A stretch of 50,661 bases of DNA from Desulfuromonadales bacterium (GTDB lineage: Bacteria; Desulfobacterota; Desulfuromonadia; Geobacterales; Pseudopelobacteraceae). The stretch covers positions 1 through 50,661 of the forward strand of contig JAENWA010000079.1 in NCBI GenBank assembly GCA_016650295.1. The letters run 5' to 3'. Below, piece after piece: positions 48,989 to 50,661 of this stretch; position 1 is the first letter of the stretch; each line of letters starts with the position of its first letter. Under the pieces are notes generated by a model. It searched no databases. It worked only from the letters and a program-made list of their open reading frames with translations, and had not been told where the DNA came from. Both the position numbers and the translations under genes were made by a program.

Positions 48989-49450
48989 TTATATGCTGTA
49001 GTCTACCACATTCTGCAATGTATTTCGAGCAGCTTCACTTCGTTCAACCATGTCCGCCAGGGTCAGGCCATCCAGCACCGTGGCAAGAGCCACGTTCACA
49101 TCGGTCATGGTCAGCCGGATTCCGCAGGTGGCCTCGTCCCGGCACTCTTCACAACGGGCATAGTTTGTTGTGCTAAGACACTGTACCGGCGCAATATCTC
49201 CTTCCAGTATCCGCACGATCGAACCGATGGTAATCTTGTTGGCCGGAAGCGCCAGGGTATAGCCGCCACCCTTGCCGACCCTGCTTTGCAGCAATCCGCC
49301 CTTGCGCAATGACAGAAGAATAAACTCAAGAAATTTCTTGGGTATATTTTCATCTCTGGCCAGATCGGCAATCAATACCGGTTGCCCGCTGGGAGTGCCG
49401 GCCAGATGAATCAGCGCCTTGAAGGCGTATATTGTTTTCTTGGATATCAT
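48989..49450 (-). CDS. Rrf2-family regulator, probable sulfur/cysteine regulator
   Basis: The 153-residue protein has the Rrf2 winged helix (MISKKTIYAFKALIHLA, VLIADLARDENIPKKFLEFILLSLRKGGLLQSRVGKGGGY). A cysteine set in CLSTTNYARCEECRDEATCG could hold an iron-sulfur cluster like IscR/NsrR or sense thiols. It is divergent from the pqiA genes and next to cysK. Its own promoter contains two 19-nt boxes of the type found at the other sulfur promoters, one touching the start codon. This makes it the prime candidate for the regulon's controller. Confidence 0.9.
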   Translation of the reverse strand: MISKKTIYAFKALIHLAGTPSGQPVLIADLARDENIPKKFLEFILLSLRKGGLLQSRVGKGGGYTLALPANKITIGSIVRILEGDIAPVQCLSTTNYARCEECRDEATCGIRLTMTDVNVALATVLDGLTLADMVERSEAARNTLQNVVDYSI

Positions 49451-49519
49451 ATCTATAGTTACTATAGATAAAGAAACAGCACGCGGATGTCAAGAATAAT
49501 TTTTACAGGTACTGTAGAT
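49451..49519 (-). promoter_or_regulatory. rrf2 promoter with two 19-nt boxes
   Basis: Box 1, ATCTATAGTTACTATAGAT (49451-49469), is a perfect dyad touching the start codon. Box 2, TTTTACAGGTACTGTAGAT (49501-49519), is upstream. Minus strand: TTGACA (49487-49492), 17-nt spacer, TATCTA (49464-49469). The 5' UTR would be only a few bases, with no RBS. Confidence 0.7.
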
Positions 49520-49597
49520 AATAATCTTATCCGATTCGTTTGAATCTTCAGATAAGCTGAATAGAACCAATTTTCCGCTATGGCGGCTAAACAATCC

Positions 49598-49735
49598 CCT
49601 CTCCATGAGGACCCACAGGGCCTAAAGGAGAGGGCTAGGGTGATGGGGCAGAATTGATATAAATGGCACTGCTGCCCCCTCATCCGGCCTTCGGCCACCT
49701 TCTCCTTTAGGCCCATGGGTCCTTATGGAGAAGGG
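49598..49735. repeat. composite interspersed repeat with nested palindrome
   Basis: CCCTCTCC...GGAGAGGGCTAGGGTGA on the left and TTCTCC...GGAGAAGGGA on the right form paired arms. Each arm holds an inserted pair: ATGAGGACCCACAGGGCCTA and TTTAGGCCCATGGGTCCTTA, which are inverted copies of each other. The element lies between rrf2 and the pqiA-like gene. Confidence 0.65.
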
Positions 49736-49864
49736 ACAGGCGGAAGATCAAATCTAAACACATACTTTCACTTGACAAACAGACGTCGAATGATACTTAT
49801 TTCACAGGAATCGACCACCGCAGTCGAAACTGAAAGCTTGTTTTTTAGCAACTTGGGAGGCTTG

Positions 49865-50521
49865 GTGAAAGAAGCGACGGCACAACTGATTGCCTGCCAC
49901 GAATGTGATCTGCTCCTGGAGGAGATCCCCCTGCTTTCCGGCGGGGTGGCGGTGTGCTGCTGTTGCGGGGCATCGCTGTATCGCAATACGCCCCGCAGTA
50001 TCCAGCGAACGCTGGCAATCACCCTGGCTGCCGTCATCTTCTTTATCATCGCCAATGTCTTTCCGATCCTGGGTATCGAAATCCAGGGCACCCGCAATGC
50101 GACCAATCTGTATGGCGCCATACACGCTCTCTGGAACCAGGACATGCACATGGTCTCGGTCCTGGTATTTATCACGACCCTGCTGATTCCCGCCATCGAG
50201 CTCGCTACCATGATCTACCTTCTGCTCCCGCTTTCCTTGCGGAGCGTGCCTCCCGGCATCGCCGGAATCATGCGGATCATGCACGTCATCAAGCCCTGGG
50301 GCATGGTAGAGGTCTTCATGCTGGGCATTCTGGTTTCGCTGGTCAAGCTGAAGGATTCCTCCACCATCATTCCGGGGGTTGCTCTCTGGTCATTCGGGGC
50401 GTTGACGCTGCTGTTTGCCGTCATGGCCGCGTCATTCAACCCGCGTGATATCTGGGTGCATCTCAATCCGGAACCGGTTGACAGGGAGGCCGCATGGGAA
50501 GAGCGGGAAGAGCGGGAATAG
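49865..50521 (+). CDS. PqiA-like membrane protein, first copy
   Basis: The 219-residue protein starts at GTG 49865, four bases after GGGAGG. The frame opens earlier (ATG 49790) but lacks an RBS and overlaps a possible promoter. It has two CxxC pairs (CHEC and the CCCC run) as in PqiA zinc-ribbon heads, then four membrane segments (LAITLAAVIFFIIANVFPILGIEI, VLVFITTLLIPAIELATMIYL, WGMVEVFMLGILVSLVKL, WSFGALTLLFAVMAASF). PqiA works with MlaD-type proteins in lipid transport across the envelope. A second copy overlaps its end. Confidence 0.85.
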   Translation: MKEATAQLIACHECDLLLEEIPLLSGGVAVCCCCGASLYRNTPRSIQRTLAITLAAVIFFIIANVFPILGIEIQGTRNATNLYGAIHALWNQDMHMVSVLVFITTLLIPAIELATMIYLLLPLSLRSVPPGIAGIMRIMHVIKPWGMVEVFMLGILVSLVKLKDSSTIIPGVALWSFGALTLLFAVMAASFNPRDIWVHLNPEPVDREAAWEEREERE

Positions 50522-50661
50522 CGGTAAGGAGACGGGTCGGGCCCGTTGCAGAGGAGCTCGGGCTCCTGTCATGCCATACCTGCGGACTGGTATCGCCTGT
50601 TGACAAGAAGGATGATGAGCCGCATTGCCCCCGCTGCGACTCGCCGCTGCACAACCGTATC
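50494..50661 (+). CDS. PqiA-like membrane protein, second copy, cut by the window end
   Basis: Starts at ATG 50494 behind GGGAGG and overlaps the previous gene by 28 bases. The visible 56 residues read through a basic start into SCHTCGLVSPVDKKDDEPHC and PRCDSPLHNR, the two CxxC pairs of a PqiA head. The rest lies outside the window. Together the pair mirrors the two-domain PqiA of E. coli split over two genes. Confidence 0.8.
   Translation, partial: MGRAGRAGIAVRRRVGPVAEELGLLSCHTCGLVSPVDKKDDEPHCPRCDSPLHNRI

Overview
This 50.7 kb window reads as chromosome of a Geobacter-like bacterium (Geobacterales / Desulfuromonadota). The evidence is the dense c-type cytochromes, including a lipoprotein with the CxxxxCH plus CxxCH pattern typical of Geobacter, an alternative complex III operon, a porin-cytochrome set, CHRD-domain proteins and a thiocarboxylate-based sulfur assimilation system. 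No phylogenetic marker was available, so this is inference from gene content.

Layout. (1) 1-3003: the 5' end of a group II intron, running off the left edge, abuts an attC-like site. Next comes a leftward unit (cobalamin-type radical SAM enzyme, TetR regulator, methyltransferase) headed by a 33-nt inverted-repeat operator. (2) 3060-3904: an interspersed repeat and a HigBA-type module whose toxin gene is frameshifted in a C6 tract. (3) 4007-10377: alternative complex III (actA, actB1, actB2, actC, actD, actE), plus a small DUF4177 gene. (4) 10691-17824, divergent: outer-membrane porin, pentaheme lipoprotein, multiheme CxxxxCH lipoprotein, two three-repeat CHRD proteins (one ending in a heme site, one starting with dockerin-like repeats) and a triheme cytochrome. 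This looks like a respiratory and extracellular electron-transfer island. (5) 17999-21188: small hypothetical gene, DUF3494 ice-binding protein, rhodanese-like protein without the usual cysteine, and mazEF.

(6) 21234-33621: sulfur assimilation. One leftward operon runs unknown gene, SLC13 anion transporter, cysH, mnmA, cysD, cysN, larE. A second carries a siroheme sulfite reductase and a TusA-like protein. A third carries metY, two ThiS-fold carriers, an E1-like adenylyltransferase and a JAMM peptidase, matching the protein-thiocarboxylate homocysteine pathway of Wolinella. Together with cysK-yezD and an Rrf2 regulator at the right end (47794-49450), these units share a 19-nt box (CTAYAG-N6-NTAG core) that I found six times, always by a sulfur promoter. 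(7) 33837-38747: tRNA-Lys(CTT), rhodanese lipoprotein, small lipoprotein, glycerol kinase, a 166-bp MITE-like element, transglutaminase-like protein and FMN-reductase-like flavoprotein.

(8) 38785-46687: accessory DNA with a broken patatin gene, Fic protein, a short run of integron-type gene cassettes on the minus strand with three attC sites (41564-43229) and no integrase in view, a Clp-fold serine protease, and three toxin-antitoxin modules in a row. (9) 46802-50661: a NifH-like ATPase that has lost its P-loop lysine and both cluster cysteines, then cysK-yezD, rrf2 and two overlapping pqiA-like genes, the second cut by the window end. Several short interspersed repeat families lie between genes, and one copy supplies the C-terminal tail of a sulfur carrier protein.
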